A stretch of 64,000 bases of DNA from Chitinophagales bacterium. GTDB lineage: Bacteria; Bacteroidota; Bacteroidia; Chitinophagales; Chitinophagaceae. Each line of letters begins with the position of its first letter. Position 1 is the stretch's first letter. This document shows, in pieces, positions 1-8,956 of the stretch. The notes below the pieces were generated by a model, which had not been told where the DNA came from, made no database searches, and saw only the letters and a program-made list of their open reading frames with translations. The stretch covers positions 62,001 to 126,000 of the forward strand of contig JAFLBN010000008.1 of assembly GCA_017303395.1 (NCBI GenBank), given 5' to 3'. The translations under genes were made by a program, and so were the position numbers.

Positions 1-1532
1 CCATCTTGTATTATGCGGCCTGTGCCTATTTCTATTTTCTCCATAGGAGTACGCCATTCAGGCATCACACCTTGCCCGCGTGGGTAGCGGATAACGAATG
101 GGAGTTGGTTCTCGTCAAGCTGCGCAGTATACATCAGGTTACGCAGTTCAGCCTCATTCATCGGCGCGCTTACTACCATGTTTGGTATACAGCGCATGTA
201 TGGTATGTCGTAGCAACCGTGGTGTGTAGGTCCGTCATCGCCAACAAGGCCTGCACGGTCCAGACAGAATATAACGGGTAGTTTCTGGATAGCCACATCG
301 TGCACCACCATATCATATGCACGCTGCATGAAGGAGCTGTAAATGTTACAGAATACTTTCATGCCCTGTGTGGCGAGGCCTGCGCTCAGCGTTACAGCAT
401 GTTGCTCTGCAATGCCTACATCTATGGCGCGGTCAGGCATTACATCCATCATAAACTTCAGCGAGCAGCCCGATGGCATTGCCGGTGTGATGCCCATGAT
501 GGCAGGATTTTTTTCTGCCAGTTCTATAATTGTATGCCCGAACACATCCTGATATTTAGGAGGTTCAGGTGTTGTAACAACTTTCTTATTGATTTTGCCC
601 GTCACTTTATCGAAAGTGCCCGGTGCATGCCAAAGTGTTTGATCCTGCTCGGCAAGGTCGTAGCCCTTACCTTTTACCGTTTTTATGTGCAGCAGCTTCG
701 GACCAGGAATATCTTTCAGATGGTCGAGTGTTTCAACCAGTTTTAAAACATTGTGACCGTCAACAGGGCCAAAATAACGCAGGTTGAGTGCCTCGAAGAG
801 GTTGCTAGATTTTGAAACCATGCCTTTCAGGCTTGCTTCAATCTTTGAACCTATCTTCTGGAAGTCTGCCGCTGGCAGTTTGCCCAGCAGTTTCCATACA
901 TCGTCGCGAAACTTATTGTATGTATGCGAAGTAGTAATGTCTGTCAGGTATTCTTTCAGTGCACCCACATTCGGGTCTATCGACATGTTGTTGTCGTTCA
1001 GGATTATCAGCACATTGCTGTTGCTGACACCTGCATGGTTCATTGCCTCGAAAGGCAAGCCTGCTGTCATAGCACCATCACCTATTACAGCAACATGTTG
1101 GCGGTGATTCTCCCCTTTCAGTTTAGAGGCTATAGCCATACCTAAGGCAGCAGATATAGAAGTGGATGAGTGCCCTACGCCAAAAGCATCGTATTCGCTT
1201 TCGCTGCGTTTCGGGAAACCGCTCAATCCGCCATATTTCCTGTTTGTGTGGAATATTTTACGACGTCCTGTGAGTATTTTATGACCGTAAGCCTGATGGC
1301 CTACGTCCCATACCAGTTGATCATCCGGGGTATTCAGCACATAGTGCAGGGCAACGCTCAGCTCTACTACACCGAGGCTTGCGCCAAAGTGGCCACCGTG
1401 TATGCTCACACAGTCTATAATGAACTGCCTCAGTTCATTACATACCTGTTGTAAATCAGTTTTGTTCAGTTTCCTCAAATCGGCCGGATATTCAATCCGG
1501 CTCAGCAATGGGCCTGCTGCTATTTCTTCCAT
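1..1532 (-). CDS. dxs: 1-deoxy-D-xylulose-5-phosphate synthase (5' part, runs off left edge)
   Basis: The thiamine-diphosphate enzyme that condenses pyruvate with glyceraldehyde 3-phosphate, the first step of the MEP isoprenoid pathway. Reading the minus strand from ATG at 1532 gives 510 codons with no stop before the window edge; the family is about 620-640 residues, so the C-terminal transketolase domain is cut. Visible signatures are the N-terminal [11 protein letters not shown] segment, [16 protein letters not shown], the ThDP-binding stretch [18 protein letters not shown], and [15 protein letters not shown] in the pyrimidine-binding domain. The start is the first in-frame ATG and gives the usual short N-terminus. 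It is transcribed divergently from the CPBP protease gene, and a -7 box lies 27 bases upstream of the start. Confidence 0.96.
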   Translation of the reverse strand, partial: MEEIAAGPLLSRIEYPADLRKLNKTDLQQVCNELRQFIIDCVSIHGGHFGASLGVVELSVALHYVLNTPDDQLVWDVGHQAYGHKILTGRRKIFHTNRKYGGLSGFPKRSESEYDAFGVGHSSTSISAALGMAIASKLKGENHRQHVAVIGDGAMTAGLPFEAMNHAGVSNSNVLIILNDNNMSIDPNVGALKEYLTDITTSHTYNKFRDDVWKLLGKLPAADFQKIGSKIEASLKGMVSKSSNLFEALNLRYFGPVDGHNVLKLVETLDHLKDIPGPKLLHIKTVKGKGYDLAEQDQTLWHAPGTFDKVTGKINKKVVTTPEPPKYQDVFGHTIIELAEKNPAIMGITPAMPSGCSLKFMMDVMPDRAIDVGIAEQHAVTLSAGLATQGMKVFCNIYSSFMQRAYDMVVHDVAIQKLPVIFCLDRAGLVGDDGPTHHGCYDIPYMRCIPNMVVSAPMNEAELRNLMYTAQLDENQLPFVIRYPRGQGVMPEWRTPMEKIEIGTGRIIQD

Positions 1533-1558
1533 CTACCGAAAACGTGGGATTAATCGTT

Positions 1559-1566
1559 CAAAAATA
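1559..1566 (-). promoter_or_regulatory. Putative -7 box for dxs
   Basis: On the minus strand this reads TATTTTTG, an exact match to the Bacteroidota -7 consensus TAnnTTTG, 27 bases upstream of the dxs ATG. No clear TTG -33 box is found at the standard 19-base spacing, so the support is the -7 match and its position only. Confidence 0.4.
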
Positions 1567-1686
1567 GGTAAAAATCTGCTATGCGACTGGTTTTTATAAC
1601 GTGAAAAGGATGCTAAAAGTTGAGTCTTTTATGATATGTTTTGACGATTGTATTGATACTAAGCAATTATTGCGCCAAACCTGTGT

Positions 1687-1694
1687 TACATTTG
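1687..1694 (+). promoter_or_regulatory. Putative -7 box for the CPBP-cdsA pair
   Basis: Reads TACATTTG, matching TAnnTTTG, 17 bases before the ATG at 1711. The nearest upstream TTG (1670-1672) is only 14 bases away instead of about 19, so the -33 part is not convincing. Confidence 0.4.
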
Positions 1695-1710
1695 CCCTAA
1701 TTTTTCATTG

Positions 1711-2658
1711 ATGTTCAACCGATACTGGAGGGAATATCCCTGGGTTTTGCAAGTAACGCTATTCGGGCTGATGGCTTTCACATTGACGGCTTTTTCGGCT
1801 GTTGTAGTACAGTCGTTATTACCCAAAATCACAGGATTATCTATTGCTGCCATACAGGATATCACCACAAATAGTACTGATGTACAGAAATCGGCCTTTT
1901 TGAGTATGCAGGGTATTGTGTCTGTTTTCGGGTTTCTGGTGCCGCCTTTAGTATTTGCGTACCTGAGCACACCGAGGGTCAAATCATATTTAGGTATCAA
2001 AACTCCCAAGAATCCTTTACATATAATATTAGCCATTACCATGATGCTGGGGGCAATGCCCATATTACTGGAAATAGCGGGTTTGATAAAGAATATCAAC
2101 TTGGGTAGTGCAAACGATGCCGCACAGAATAAGATTGAGCAAATAACAGAAGCGTTGCTGGATATTAAATCAGCAGGACAACTTGTGCAGGTCGTGTTGG
2201 TAATGGCAGTAATACCGGGTATTGGTGAGGAGTTGTTTTTCCGCGGTGTGTTGCTCAGGTTCGGACATCAGCGTGCGGGCAGAATGGTATTGCCGATTAT
2301 TATCAGTTCTCTCATATTTGCTGCAGTACATGGTACGCCATACAATCTTGTATCAATAGCCATTGCGGGGGCTTTATTGTGTTTGGTTTATTACTGGAGC
2401 GGTTCTTTGATAACAGCTATGATTGCGCATATGGTATATAATGGCAGTCAGATATATTTATCGTATGCCGGGAAGGGGAATGAGGCTTTGAAAGAATTGT
2501 CAAAAGCGAACCACATGCCACCTGCAATACTCATTACAGGGATTATAGTTTTCTTGGTTTCAATACTAGCATTCTGGAAGACGAGGAATACACTGCCCGC
2601 TAACTGGTCAGCAAACTTCACCCCTGAAGAAATTCAGGCAAAAAACGAGCATATCTAA
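1711..2658 (+). CDS. CPBP-family intramembrane metalloprotease
   Basis: A 315-residue polytopic membrane protein of the CPBP (CAAX protease / bacteriocin-processing, Abi) family. Counting from ATG 1711, the three family motifs are intact: EELFFRG with E173, E174 and R178; FAAVHG with H207; and IAHMVYN with H240 and N244. These residues form the intramembrane active site of the family. Hydrophobic segments occur near residues 13-35, 65-85, 103-125, 155-170, 190-207, 215-240 and 270-290. A TTG just before the ATG (1708) could extend the frame by one codon, but the ATG is preferred. The substrate is unknown; bacterial CPBP proteins process peptides or have housekeeping roles in the envelope. It is two bases upstream of cdsA and probably shares its transcript. 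Confidence 0.88.
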   Translation: MFNRYWREYPWVLQVTLFGLMAFTLTAFSAVVVQSLLPKITGLSIAAIQDITTNSTDVQKSAFLSMQGIVSVFGFLVPPLVFAYLSTPRVKSYLGIKTPKNPLHIILAITMMLGAMPILLEIAGLIKNINLGSANDAAQNKIEQITEALLDIKSAGQLVQVVLVMAVIPGIGEELFFRGVLLRFGHQRAGRMVLPIIISSLIFAAVHGTPYNLVSIAIAGALLCLVYYWSGSLITAMIAHMVYNGSQIYLSYAGKGNEALKELSKANHMPPAILITGIIVFLVSILAFWKTRNTLPANWSANFTPEEIQAKNEHI

Positions 2659-2660
2659 TT

Positions 2661-3476
2661 ATGGCAATGAATTGGCCTACATTTTTTACCCGTCTTGGCA
2701 GTGCAATCGTATTCTCTGCCATTATGATGACGGGCCTGTTATGGAATGAATGGGCATTTCTTGCACTGGTAGGCTTGATACTTGTGTTGTGCCTGCGAGA
2801 GTATTTCAAGCTGATACAGCTGATAGATGCAGAACTGTATGTGCCATCGTGGTTACCAGCTTTAGTGCAGGTGTGTAGCTTGGTTACGTTATTGCTTACT
2901 GCACCCGCGTTAAGAGATAGAAACTTGTTGCCGACTATGTTGTTCTTGCCAATACTCATTTTGCTGGCAACAGCACTTTCAAAGAAAACTGCAATGCAAG
3001 GAGGTATGCAGTCGCTGGGTGGGATGCTATACATATTATTACCAATGCTATTGTTAGTACAGTTGCGTGCCGCTCATCTTTCCATACCATTGGCACTGGT
3101 ATTGATGATATGGATGAATGATACGATGGCATATATAGTAGGTTCATTCATTGGCAAAACACCTTTTTCGCCCATATCTCCTAAAAAAACATGGGAGGGC
3201 ACGGCAGGTGGTGCTATCCTTACAATAGCAGGTGCGGCTATTTGGGGCTACTACTCACCATATTACAATATGGTAGACTGGATGGCGCTTGCCATGTGTG
3301 CGGCAGTCGCAGGTACTGCGGGAGACCTGCTGGAGTCTAAACTCAAACGTATGGCAAATATCAAAGATAGTGGTACAATGATGCCCGGACATGGTGGTGC
3401 ACTTGACAGGTTCGACTCGCTCTTAGTGGCCACTCCATTTGCCTATGCCTATGCCTATTTGTTTATGATGGCCTAA
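2661..3476 (+). CDS. cdsA: Phosphatidate cytidylyltransferase
   Basis: Makes CDP-diacylglycerol from phosphatidate and CTP in the inner membrane, the branch point of phospholipid synthesis. The 271-residue protein is highly hydrophobic, with about seven to eight membrane segments. It carries the C-terminal CDP-alcohol family signature at residues 226-252 (SKLKR, IKDSG, then GHGGALDRFD), and SPKKTWEGTAGG near residue 175, a conserved cytoplasmic loop. The length is usual for CdsA. It starts two bases after the CPBP gene and is followed after 36 bases by psd, which acts two steps later in phosphatidylethanolamine synthesis, so the pair is functionally coherent. Confidence 0.95.
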   Translation: MAMNWPTFFTRLGSAIVFSAIMMTGLLWNEWAFLALVGLILVLCLREYFKLIQLIDAELYVPSWLPALVQVCSLVTLLLTAPALRDRNLLPTMLFLPILILLATALSKKTAMQGGMQSLGGMLYILLPMLLLVQLRAAHLSIPLALVLMIWMNDTMAYIVGSFIGKTPFSPISPKKTWEGTAGGAILTIAGAAIWGYYSPYYNMVDWMALAMCAAVAGTAGDLLESKLKRMANIKDSGTMMPGHGGALDRFDSLLVATPFAYAYAYLFMMA

Positions 3477-3500
3477 CCCTCTTTTTCACAATTCTACACT

Positions 3501-3508
3501 TATCTTTG
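3501..3508 (+). promoter_or_regulatory. Putative -7 box immediately before psd
   Basis: Reads TATCTTTG, an exact TAnnTTTG match ending four bases before the psd ATG at 3513. If used, transcription would begin at or very near the start codon, giving a leaderless or nearly leaderless message. No -33 TTG is present at the expected distance. Confidence 0.35.
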
Positions 3509-3512
3509 CGGC

Positions 3513-4172
3513 ATGACAATTCATCGCGAGGGATATAAATACATACTCATAGCATCTGCCATCTGGGCAATTATCGGTTTTGTTACCTACAAATACCTGT
3601 TAGTCGATTGGCCCATACTTTTTTGGCCTATCAATGTGGCTTGTTTTCTACTTTGGTTTTGGGTTATCTGGTTCTTCCGTCTGCCTGAAAGGGATTTTAC
3701 CTACAACGAAAACCTATACGTAGCCCCTGCGGACGGTAAAGTGGTAGTAATAGAAGAAACGACTGAAACTGAATACTTTAAAGATAAAAGACTGCAGGTT
3801 TCCATCTTCATGTCGCCGCTGAACGTGCACGTAAACCGCAATCCGATAGGCGGTGTTGTAAAATACATGAAATATCACCCTGGTAAGTATCTGGTAGCAT
3901 GGCACCCGAAATCATCTACCGAAAACGAACGTACTACTGTTGTACTGGCAAACAAACGTACTGAAATACTGATGCGTCAGATAGCCGGTGCACTGGCACG
4001 CAGGATATGCTATTATGTAAAAGAAGAGCAACCGGTAAAGCAAAATGAAGAGTTTGGTTTCATTCGTTTTGGTTCAAGGGTAGATATTTATTTCCCTGTA
4101 GGTACTAAAATAGATGTTAAAATTGGTGATAATGTGAAGGGCGGGGTAACGGTTTTGGGTAGTATTGCATAA
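3513..4172 (+). CDS. psd: Phosphatidylserine decarboxylase (short PSD-A-like form)
   Basis: Converts phosphatidylserine to phosphatidylethanolamine at the membrane. The 219-residue protein has two N-terminal hydrophobic segments (about residues 10-30 and 33-52), the APADGKVVVIEE strand, SPLNVHVNRNPIGG, and near the C-terminus the self-cleavage site FGS at residues 186-188. There the serine becomes the pyruvoyl prosthetic group after autocleavage between G187 and S188. The size and FGS cleavage site fit the short bacterial and archaeal form rather than the about 320-residue enterobacterial form. It lies 36 bases after cdsA. Confidence 0.93.
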   Translation: MTIHREGYKYILIASAIWAIIGFVTYKYLLVDWPILFWPINVACFLLWFWVIWFFRLPERDFTYNENLYVAPADGKVVVIEETTETEYFKDKRLQVSIFMSPLNVHVNRNPIGGVVKYMKYHPGKYLVAWHPKSSTENERTTVVLANKRTEILMRQIAGALARRICYYVKEEQPVKQNEEFGFIRFGSRVDIYFPVGTKIDVKIGDNVKGGVTVLGSIA

Positions 4173-4219
4173 TTTCGTAACTTCAAGTATTACAAAAAAG
4201 CGTAAAAAAACAATTTGAT

Positions 4220-4420
4220 ATGAAAAAACTCACATTACTGCTTGGTGCGCTGGTTATTGCAGGTGCAACATTTGCTTGCGACGGTAAAGGTAAAGGCGAC
4301 AAAGCTTGCTGCAAAAAAGGTGAAAAGAAAGAATGCTGCAAGAAAGGTGAAAACAAATCTTGCGACAAGCACGAAACAGCTAAAAAAGACGAAAAAGCGT
4401 CTACAGACAAAAAATCATAA
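4220..4420 (+). CDS. Small exported Cys/Lys-rich peptide, function unknown
   Basis: A 66-residue protein with a clear signal-type N-terminus (MKK, then a hydrophobic stretch LTLLLGALVIAGATFAC). The first cysteine at residue 20 could be a lipobox cysteine (GATFAC) or simply the start of the mature peptide. The mature part is dominated by Lys, Glu and Cys, with CCKKGEKK and CCKKGENK in tandem, then a Lys/Asp/Ser-rich tail. I do not recognise a named family. The paired cysteines suggest metal binding or disulphide formation in the periplasm. It is followed directly by a strong terminator, and its codons do not drift, so I regard it as a real gene. Confidence 0.7.
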   Translation: MKKLTLLLGALVIAGATFACDGKGKGDKACCKKGEKKECCKKGENKSCDKHETAKKDEKASTDKKS

Positions 4421-4439
4421 TCATTACCTGATTATATCA

Positions 4440-4469
4440 GAAAAGCCCTCCGAAACCGGAGGGCTTTTC
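4440..4469 (+). terminator. Rho-independent terminator
   Basis: A perfect 13-base-pair stem GAAAAGCCCTCCG / CGGAGGGCTTTTC around the loop AAAC, followed by a T-run. It ends the transcript of the small Cys/Lys-rich peptide gene, which stops 20 bases upstream. Confidence 0.92.
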
Positions 4470-4557
4470 TTTTTGTTGCCGTTTGGGCAGGAAATGTTGC
4501 AGATGGCAACAAATAAGATATTACGTTGTAGATTTACCCCAGTTCAGCAACTACCAT

Positions 4558-5274
4558 ATGAAAAATAAAGAGTTATGGAAACCAAGCCAGATTCAGAAAA
4601 CGGCTGAAGGCAAATTTATCGGGTCTCATATGCACAAGATACTGGGCTATTCGCACGAGCCTATTATCCGCAAATATGCTAAAGGTATATTGGCAGATGT
4701 TGGGTGTGGCAATGTACCATACTATCTGCTGTACAAAGACTGCATAGATGATAATATATGCATAGACTGGGGGCGTGAAGATGGTGAAATCTCTTTTCTG
4801 GACCATGTAGCAGACCTGAACAGAGATACCATACCTGTAGAAACCAACAAGGTAGATACCATATTATGTACAGATGTGTTGGAACACATCAGCCAGCCTG
4901 AACATTTGTTTGCCGAGATGGCAAGGATTATGAAACCGGGTGGTCATATGATTCTCACAGTGCCGTTTATGTACTGGATACACGATTCTCCATACGATTA
5001 TCACCGCTATACCAAATTCAAACTGGCAGATTTCTGTGAGCGAAACGGGCTGGAAGTTGTAGAGATAAGCAAGTATGGGGGACTGCCGGAGGTTATTTAC
5101 GACCTCATTTACAAAGGCTTCAATTACGACTACATACCTATGAAAAGACCGTTCTTCTTTATCTGGCGCAAGCTGGGTAGTATGCTGTACGGAACGCGAA
5201 TGATAAGGAGGATAACAGAAAAAACAAACGATGTAATGCCGCTGGGCTATGCATTGGTAGCAAGAAAAAAGTAA
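4558..5274 (+). CDS. Class I SAM-dependent methyltransferase
   Basis: A 238-residue methyltransferase of the Methyltransf_11/UbiE-like class. Motif I is ILADVGCGNVPY near residues 44-55, an acidic ribose-binding strand follows (CIDWG), and motif IV is TDVLEHI. MKPGGHMILTVPF is the usual post-motif strand. The ATG at 4558 is preferred over an upstream in-frame ATG at 4483 that lies in the terminator-proximal spacer and would add sequence with no family resemblance. It is followed six bases later by an FAD oxidase gene. The substrate cannot be deduced; the C-terminal half with an aromatic-rich segment (PFFFIWRK) could contact a membrane substrate. Confidence 0.85.
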   Translation: MKNKELWKPSQIQKTAEGKFIGSHMHKILGYSHEPIIRKYAKGILADVGCGNVPYYLLYKDCIDDNICIDWGREDGEISFLDHVADLNRDTIPVETNKVDTILCTDVLEHISQPEHLFAEMARIMKPGGHMILTVPFMYWIHDSPYDYHRYTKFKLADFCERNGLEVVEISKYGGLPEVIYDLIYKGFNYDYIPMKRPFFFIWRKLGSMLYGTRMIRRITEKTNDVMPLGYALVARKK

Positions 5275-5280
5275 GCGTGA

Positions 5281-6687
5281 ATGATGGAATTCAAGAAGAT
5301 AGACGAGCAGGATATTCTATTCTTTCAATCGTTGAAGGAAGCGAGCGTGTTTGCAGATAGCGAGACCCTTAAAAAATGTGCAAGTGATGAAACAGAAGAC
5401 CTGCATTTCCTACCTGAAATAGTTATTCAACCCGAAACAGTAGCAGTAGTAAGTGCCATTATGGCTTATTGCAATGAGCAGAATATACCCGTTACCCCGA
5501 GAGGTGCAGGTACAGGCCTCAGTGGCGGTGCGCTACCTGTATTTGGTGGTGTGGTGCTGGATATGAAGCGTTTTAATAAAATTATCAGCCTGGATAAAAG
5601 AAACCTGCAGGTAACGGTAGAACCTGGGATGATAACGCAGGAGCTACAGGATTACGTAAAAGAAGCAGGATTATTTTACCCGCCGGACCCGGCAAGTAAG
5701 GGGTCTTGTTTTATAGGTGGCAATGTGTCGGAAAACTCGGGTGGCCCGCGTGCGGTAAAGTATGGTGTCGTAAAAGACTATGTGCTGAATCTTGAGGTGG
5801 TATTGCCCAACGGAGAGGTGATATGGACAGGTGCCAATGTGCTGAAAAATGCCACAGGCTATAATCTTACACAACTGCTGGTAGGTAGCGAGGGTACGCT
5901 GGGTGTGATAACCAAAATAGTATTGCGGTTGATACCAGCCGTTAAACACGATCTGCTGATGCTGGTTCCTTTCAGAAAAGCAGTAGAGGCTTGCGAGGCT
6001 GTGAATGCCATCTTTATGGCGGGATATACACCTTCTGCCATGGAGTTTATGGAGCGCGATGCACTGGAGTGGTCTATGAAATATACACAAGCTACAGGTG
6101 TGGCACTGCCCGATGATATTGAAGCGCATCTGCTGATAGAGGTAGATGGTAACGATGTGGATACACTATATAAGGATATGGAAGCTATAGCAGAAATAGT
6201 GCAGCGTTATGACGTGGACGAACTACTGTTTGCAGATACCCATGAGCAGAAACAAATGCTATGGACACTGAGGCGCAAGGTTGGAGAGGCGGTAAAAAGT
6301 AATTCTATATACAAAGAAGAAGATACCGTAGTGCCAAGGGCAGAGTTGCCCGAATTGCTCAGCATAATAAAACGACTGGGTAAAGAGTACGGTTTCCAGT
6401 CTGTATGTTACGGGCATGCGGGCGATGGTAACCTGCATGTAAACATCGTGAAAGGAGCAATGAGTGATGATGACTGGAATAATAAACTGACTGAAGGTAT
6501 TCGCAAGCTTTTTACCGAAGTGGTTAGGATGGGAGGTACTATATCGGGCGAGCATGGCATAGGGTTGGTGCAGAAAAGCTATATGGATATAGCATTCAAT
6601 AACACTCAGTTAAAAATAATGAAGGATATCAAACAGGTTTTCGACCCTAAAGGAATCCTGAACCCAAGTAAGATATTTGCAGCCTGA
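5281..6687 (+). CDS. FAD-binding oxidase, GlcD / D-lactate dehydrogenase type
   Basis: A 468-residue flavoprotein of the VAO/PCMH superfamily that oxidises D-2-hydroxyacids such as glycolate or D-lactate. The FAD-binding N-terminal domain shows PRGAGTGLSGGALP (about residues 80-93) and KYGVVKDYVLNLEVVLPNG. The C-terminal FAD-oxidase domain ends with the typical YGHAGDGNLHVNI and GEHGIGLVQK signatures that contribute to substrate and metal binding. A second ATG at 5284 is equally possible. There is no iron-sulphur domain fused and no glcE/glcF next to it, so the electron acceptor is open. The gene is six bases after the methyltransferase and probably co-transcribed. Confidence 0.9.
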   Translation: MMEFKKIDEQDILFFQSLKEASVFADSETLKKCASDETEDLHFLPEIVIQPETVAVVSAIMAYCNEQNIPVTPRGAGTGLSGGALPVFGGVVLDMKRFNKIISLDKRNLQVTVEPGMITQELQDYVKEAGLFYPPDPASKGSCFIGGNVSENSGGPRAVKYGVVKDYVLNLEVVLPNGEVIWTGANVLKNATGYNLTQLLVGSEGTLGVITKIVLRLIPAVKHDLLMLVPFRKAVEACEAVNAIFMAGYTPSAMEFMERDALEWSMKYTQATGVALPDDIEAHLLIEVDGNDVDTLYKDMEAIAEIVQRYDVDELLFADTHEQKQMLWTLRRKVGEAVKSNSIYKEEDTVVPRAELPELLSIIKRLGKEYGFQSVCYGHAGDGNLHVNIVKGAMSDDDWNNKLTEGIRKLFTEVVRMGGTISGEHGIGLVQKSYMDIAFNNTQLKIMKDIKQVFDPKGILNPSKIFAA

Positions 6688-6778
6688 ATGACATAAATTT
6701 TACAATAGGGGTAGCCGCAATAATTGGTGTTTTCAATACGTTTTTACCCTAACTTCGTAAGAACACATCAAATTTATT

Positions 6779-7429
6779 ATGAAACAGATAGCGCTTGCAG
6801 TATTGTTGTTTTTGGGTGTTAATACCGCTTTTGCTCAGGATGATGTACCAATGTACAGCAGTACGGGCAAACCGGTAAGAGATGGCAAAGTAGCAAGTCG
6901 TAAAAAAACGGGCTTTGATGCCAGCCGCATTATCTTCGGTGGTGGTTTTGGCTTGGGTTTCGGTAATGTTACGAATGTGAATGTGGCTCCTGTTGTTGGC
7001 TATCGTATAACAGACCGCTTTTCGGCAGGTGTTGGTATGGGCTATCAGTATGTAAGGGTGAAGGATGGTTTTCCGGGGCTTTTTGACGAAAACAATAATC
7101 TTGTAAATAAACCTAAAACCTTTAATGCTTATGCTCCAAATGTGTGGACGCGATATGTACTCTGGAATAATGTGTTCGCACATCTGGAATATGAGCATAA
7201 TATCATTACCATGAAGCGTTATTACAACGACTATTCTAAGGGTACTGGCATACTTTCGGAAACATTAAAAGTAGATGCACCGGCATTATTGATTGGTGGT
7301 GGTATACGCCAACCTGTATCAGACAGGGTTTCTATACTCTTTCAAGCAATGTACGATGTGTTGCAAGACCAAAACAGTCCTTATTACAAAACTATCGCTT
7401 TCCGCTTTGGTATAGTAGCTGGTTTCTAA
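6779..7429 (+). CDS. Outer-membrane beta-barrel family protein, function unknown
   Basis: A 216-residue protein with a cleavable signal peptide (cleavage likely after NTAFA, residue 19). The mature part is rich in glycine and aromatic residues arranged in alternating amphipathic strands (for example IIFGGGFGLGFG, FSAGVGMGYQYV, VWTRYVLWNNVFAHLEYEHN) and ends in the hydrophobic strand FRFGIVAGF with a terminal phenylalanine, the usual outer-membrane insertion signal. This fits the eight-to-ten-strand outer-membrane barrel families common in Bacteroidota. No enzymatic motif is visible. It stands alone between a FAD oxidase gene 91 bases upstream and a symporter gene 55 bases downstream. Confidence 0.75.
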   Translation: MKQIALAVLLFLGVNTAFAQDDVPMYSSTGKPVRDGKVASRKKTGFDASRIIFGGGFGLGFGNVTNVNVAPVVGYRITDRFSAGVGMGYQYVRVKDGFPGLFDENNNLVNKPKTFNAYAPNVWTRYVLWNNVFAHLEYEHNIITMKRYYNDYSKGTGILSETLKVDAPALLIGGGIRQPVSDRVSILFQAMYDVLQDQNSPYYKTIAFRFGIVAGF

Positions 7430-7484
7430 CCCGATTAATATGCTGATGCTAAACAAATAGCCAGTTTTTGGCTATTTTCACGGC

Positions 7485-8954
7485 ATGAGTTCTGCATTAC
7501 TGCTATCTATAATATTAGGCTATTTTGCTTTGCTGCTGGGCATTGCGTTTTATACTTCCCGCCATTCAAATAACGAATCTTTTTTCATTGGCAACCGCAA
7601 TAGTAAATGGTGGGTTGTTGCATTTGGTATGATAGGCACTTCCCTATCGGGTATGACTTTTATATCTGTACCCGGTACGGTTGGTAAAGTAGGCTTTGAC
7701 TATTTTCAGGTAGTGTTGGGTTATTGGCTTGGCTATTTTGCAGTAGCATTTGTATTGCTGCCTATTTATTACAAAATGCAGCTCACGTCTATCTACACCT
7801 ATCTGGAAAAGAGATTGGGGGTAACGTCTTATAAAACAGGTGCACTTTTCTTTATTATATCGCGCACGCTTGGTGCTACGCTAAGGCTATATCTTGTAAT
7901 AAAAGTGTTGGAGAAATTTGTGTTGGAAGACATGGGTATCTCTTTCGAAGTGACTGCAATTGTGATATTGGCATTGATTCTGCTATACACCTACAGAGGA
8001 GGTGTAAAAACGATTGTGTGGACAGATACCCTACAGACAACATTTATGATACTGGCATTGCTGGTATGTGTGGTGTACATCATGAATTCATTGCATCTTG
8101 ATTTTGGAGGGACGTGGCAAGCGCTCAGCGATAAAGGATTTACAAAGATGGTAGGTACAGATGTTATGGCTCCGAACTTTTTCCTGAAACAAGTATTAGG
8201 TGGTGCTTTTATCACTATTGCTATGACAGGGCTTGATCAGGAAATGATGCAGAAAAATATCAGTGTAAGTAATCTGAAAGACTCGCAGAAGAATATGATT
8301 ACATTCTGCTTCACACTGTTGGTTGCAAATTTTATCTTCTTGTTGTTGGGCGGCTTGTTGTATCTGTATGCAGATGCTAACAGCATTGCTGCTGTTGGTG
8401 ACGATATTTTCCCAACAATAGCCGTGAAGAGTGGGCTCCCGTTCTTTATTACAGTTTGCTTTATGATAGGGCTGGTATCTGCGCTCTTCCCAAGTGCAGA
8501 TGGTGCGCTGACGGCGCTTACTTCTTCTTTCTGTATAGATATATTAGGAATTAAACGCAGGGCAGATTTGAGTGAACAGCAGCAATCTAAAATCAGGCTG
8601 ATGGTACATAACGCGTTTGCAGTTGTGTTCCTTGCATGTGTGTTCTTTTTCAGAGAGGTAGATAATGGTTCGCTGATACAGATACTGCTTGTGGTGGCAG
8701 GTTACACCTACGGTCCGCTATTAGCATTATTCTCATTCGGTATCCTTACAAAACGTGGTGTGCATAGTGCAAGCGTGCCACTGATATGTATTATAGCACC
8801 TGTAATGTGCTATATACTGAAACAACATGATAAAGAATGGCTTGGAGGCTATGCAATAGGAACAGAACTGCTGATAATTAACGCGGCTTTGACCTTTGCC
8901 CTGCTATTTTTGTTTTCGAACAAAAATGGTAATAACATACTAAAAGAGGCATAA
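7485..8954 (+). CDS. Sodium:solute symporter (SSS family)
   Basis: A 489-residue inner-membrane protein with about thirteen membrane segments, the standard size and topology of the SSS family, which couples sodium entry to uptake of sugars, amino acids, nucleosides or organic anions. Family-typical segments include ESFFIGNRNSKWWVVAFGMI near residues 31-50, with GTSLSGMTFISVPG following, the TDTLQTTFMILALLVC helix, and LVSALFPSADGALTALTSSF. The substrate is not predictable. It is two bases upstream of the LOG-family gene. The ATG at 7485 lies just after a TATTTTC sequence, a weak -7-like match. Confidence 0.9.
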   Translation: MSSALLLSIILGYFALLLGIAFYTSRHSNNESFFIGNRNSKWWVVAFGMIGTSLSGMTFISVPGTVGKVGFDYFQVVLGYWLGYFAVAFVLLPIYYKMQLTSIYTYLEKRLGVTSYKTGALFFIISRTLGATLRLYLVIKVLEKFVLEDMGISFEVTAIVILALILLYTYRGGVKTIVWTDTLQTTFMILALLVCVVYIMNSLHLDFGGTWQALSDKGFTKMVGTDVMAPNFFLKQVLGGAFITIAMTGLDQEMMQKNISVSNLKDSQKNMITFCFTLLVANFIFLLLGGLLYLYADANSIAAVGDDIFPTIAVKSGLPFFITVCFMIGLVSALFPSADGALTALTSSFCIDILGIKRRADLSEQQQSKIRLMVHNAFAVVFLACVFFFREVDNGSLIQILLVVAGYTYGPLLALFSFGILTKRGVHSASVPLICIIAPVMCYILKQHDKEWLGGYAIGTELLIINAALTFALLFLFSNKNGNNILKEA

Positions 8955-8956
8955 CT

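Noticed and set aside
1686-2099. A 137-codon minus-strand frame overlapping the start of the CPBP protease gene
   Set aside because: The plus-strand gene has all three CPBP motifs; the antisense frame shows no family signature.
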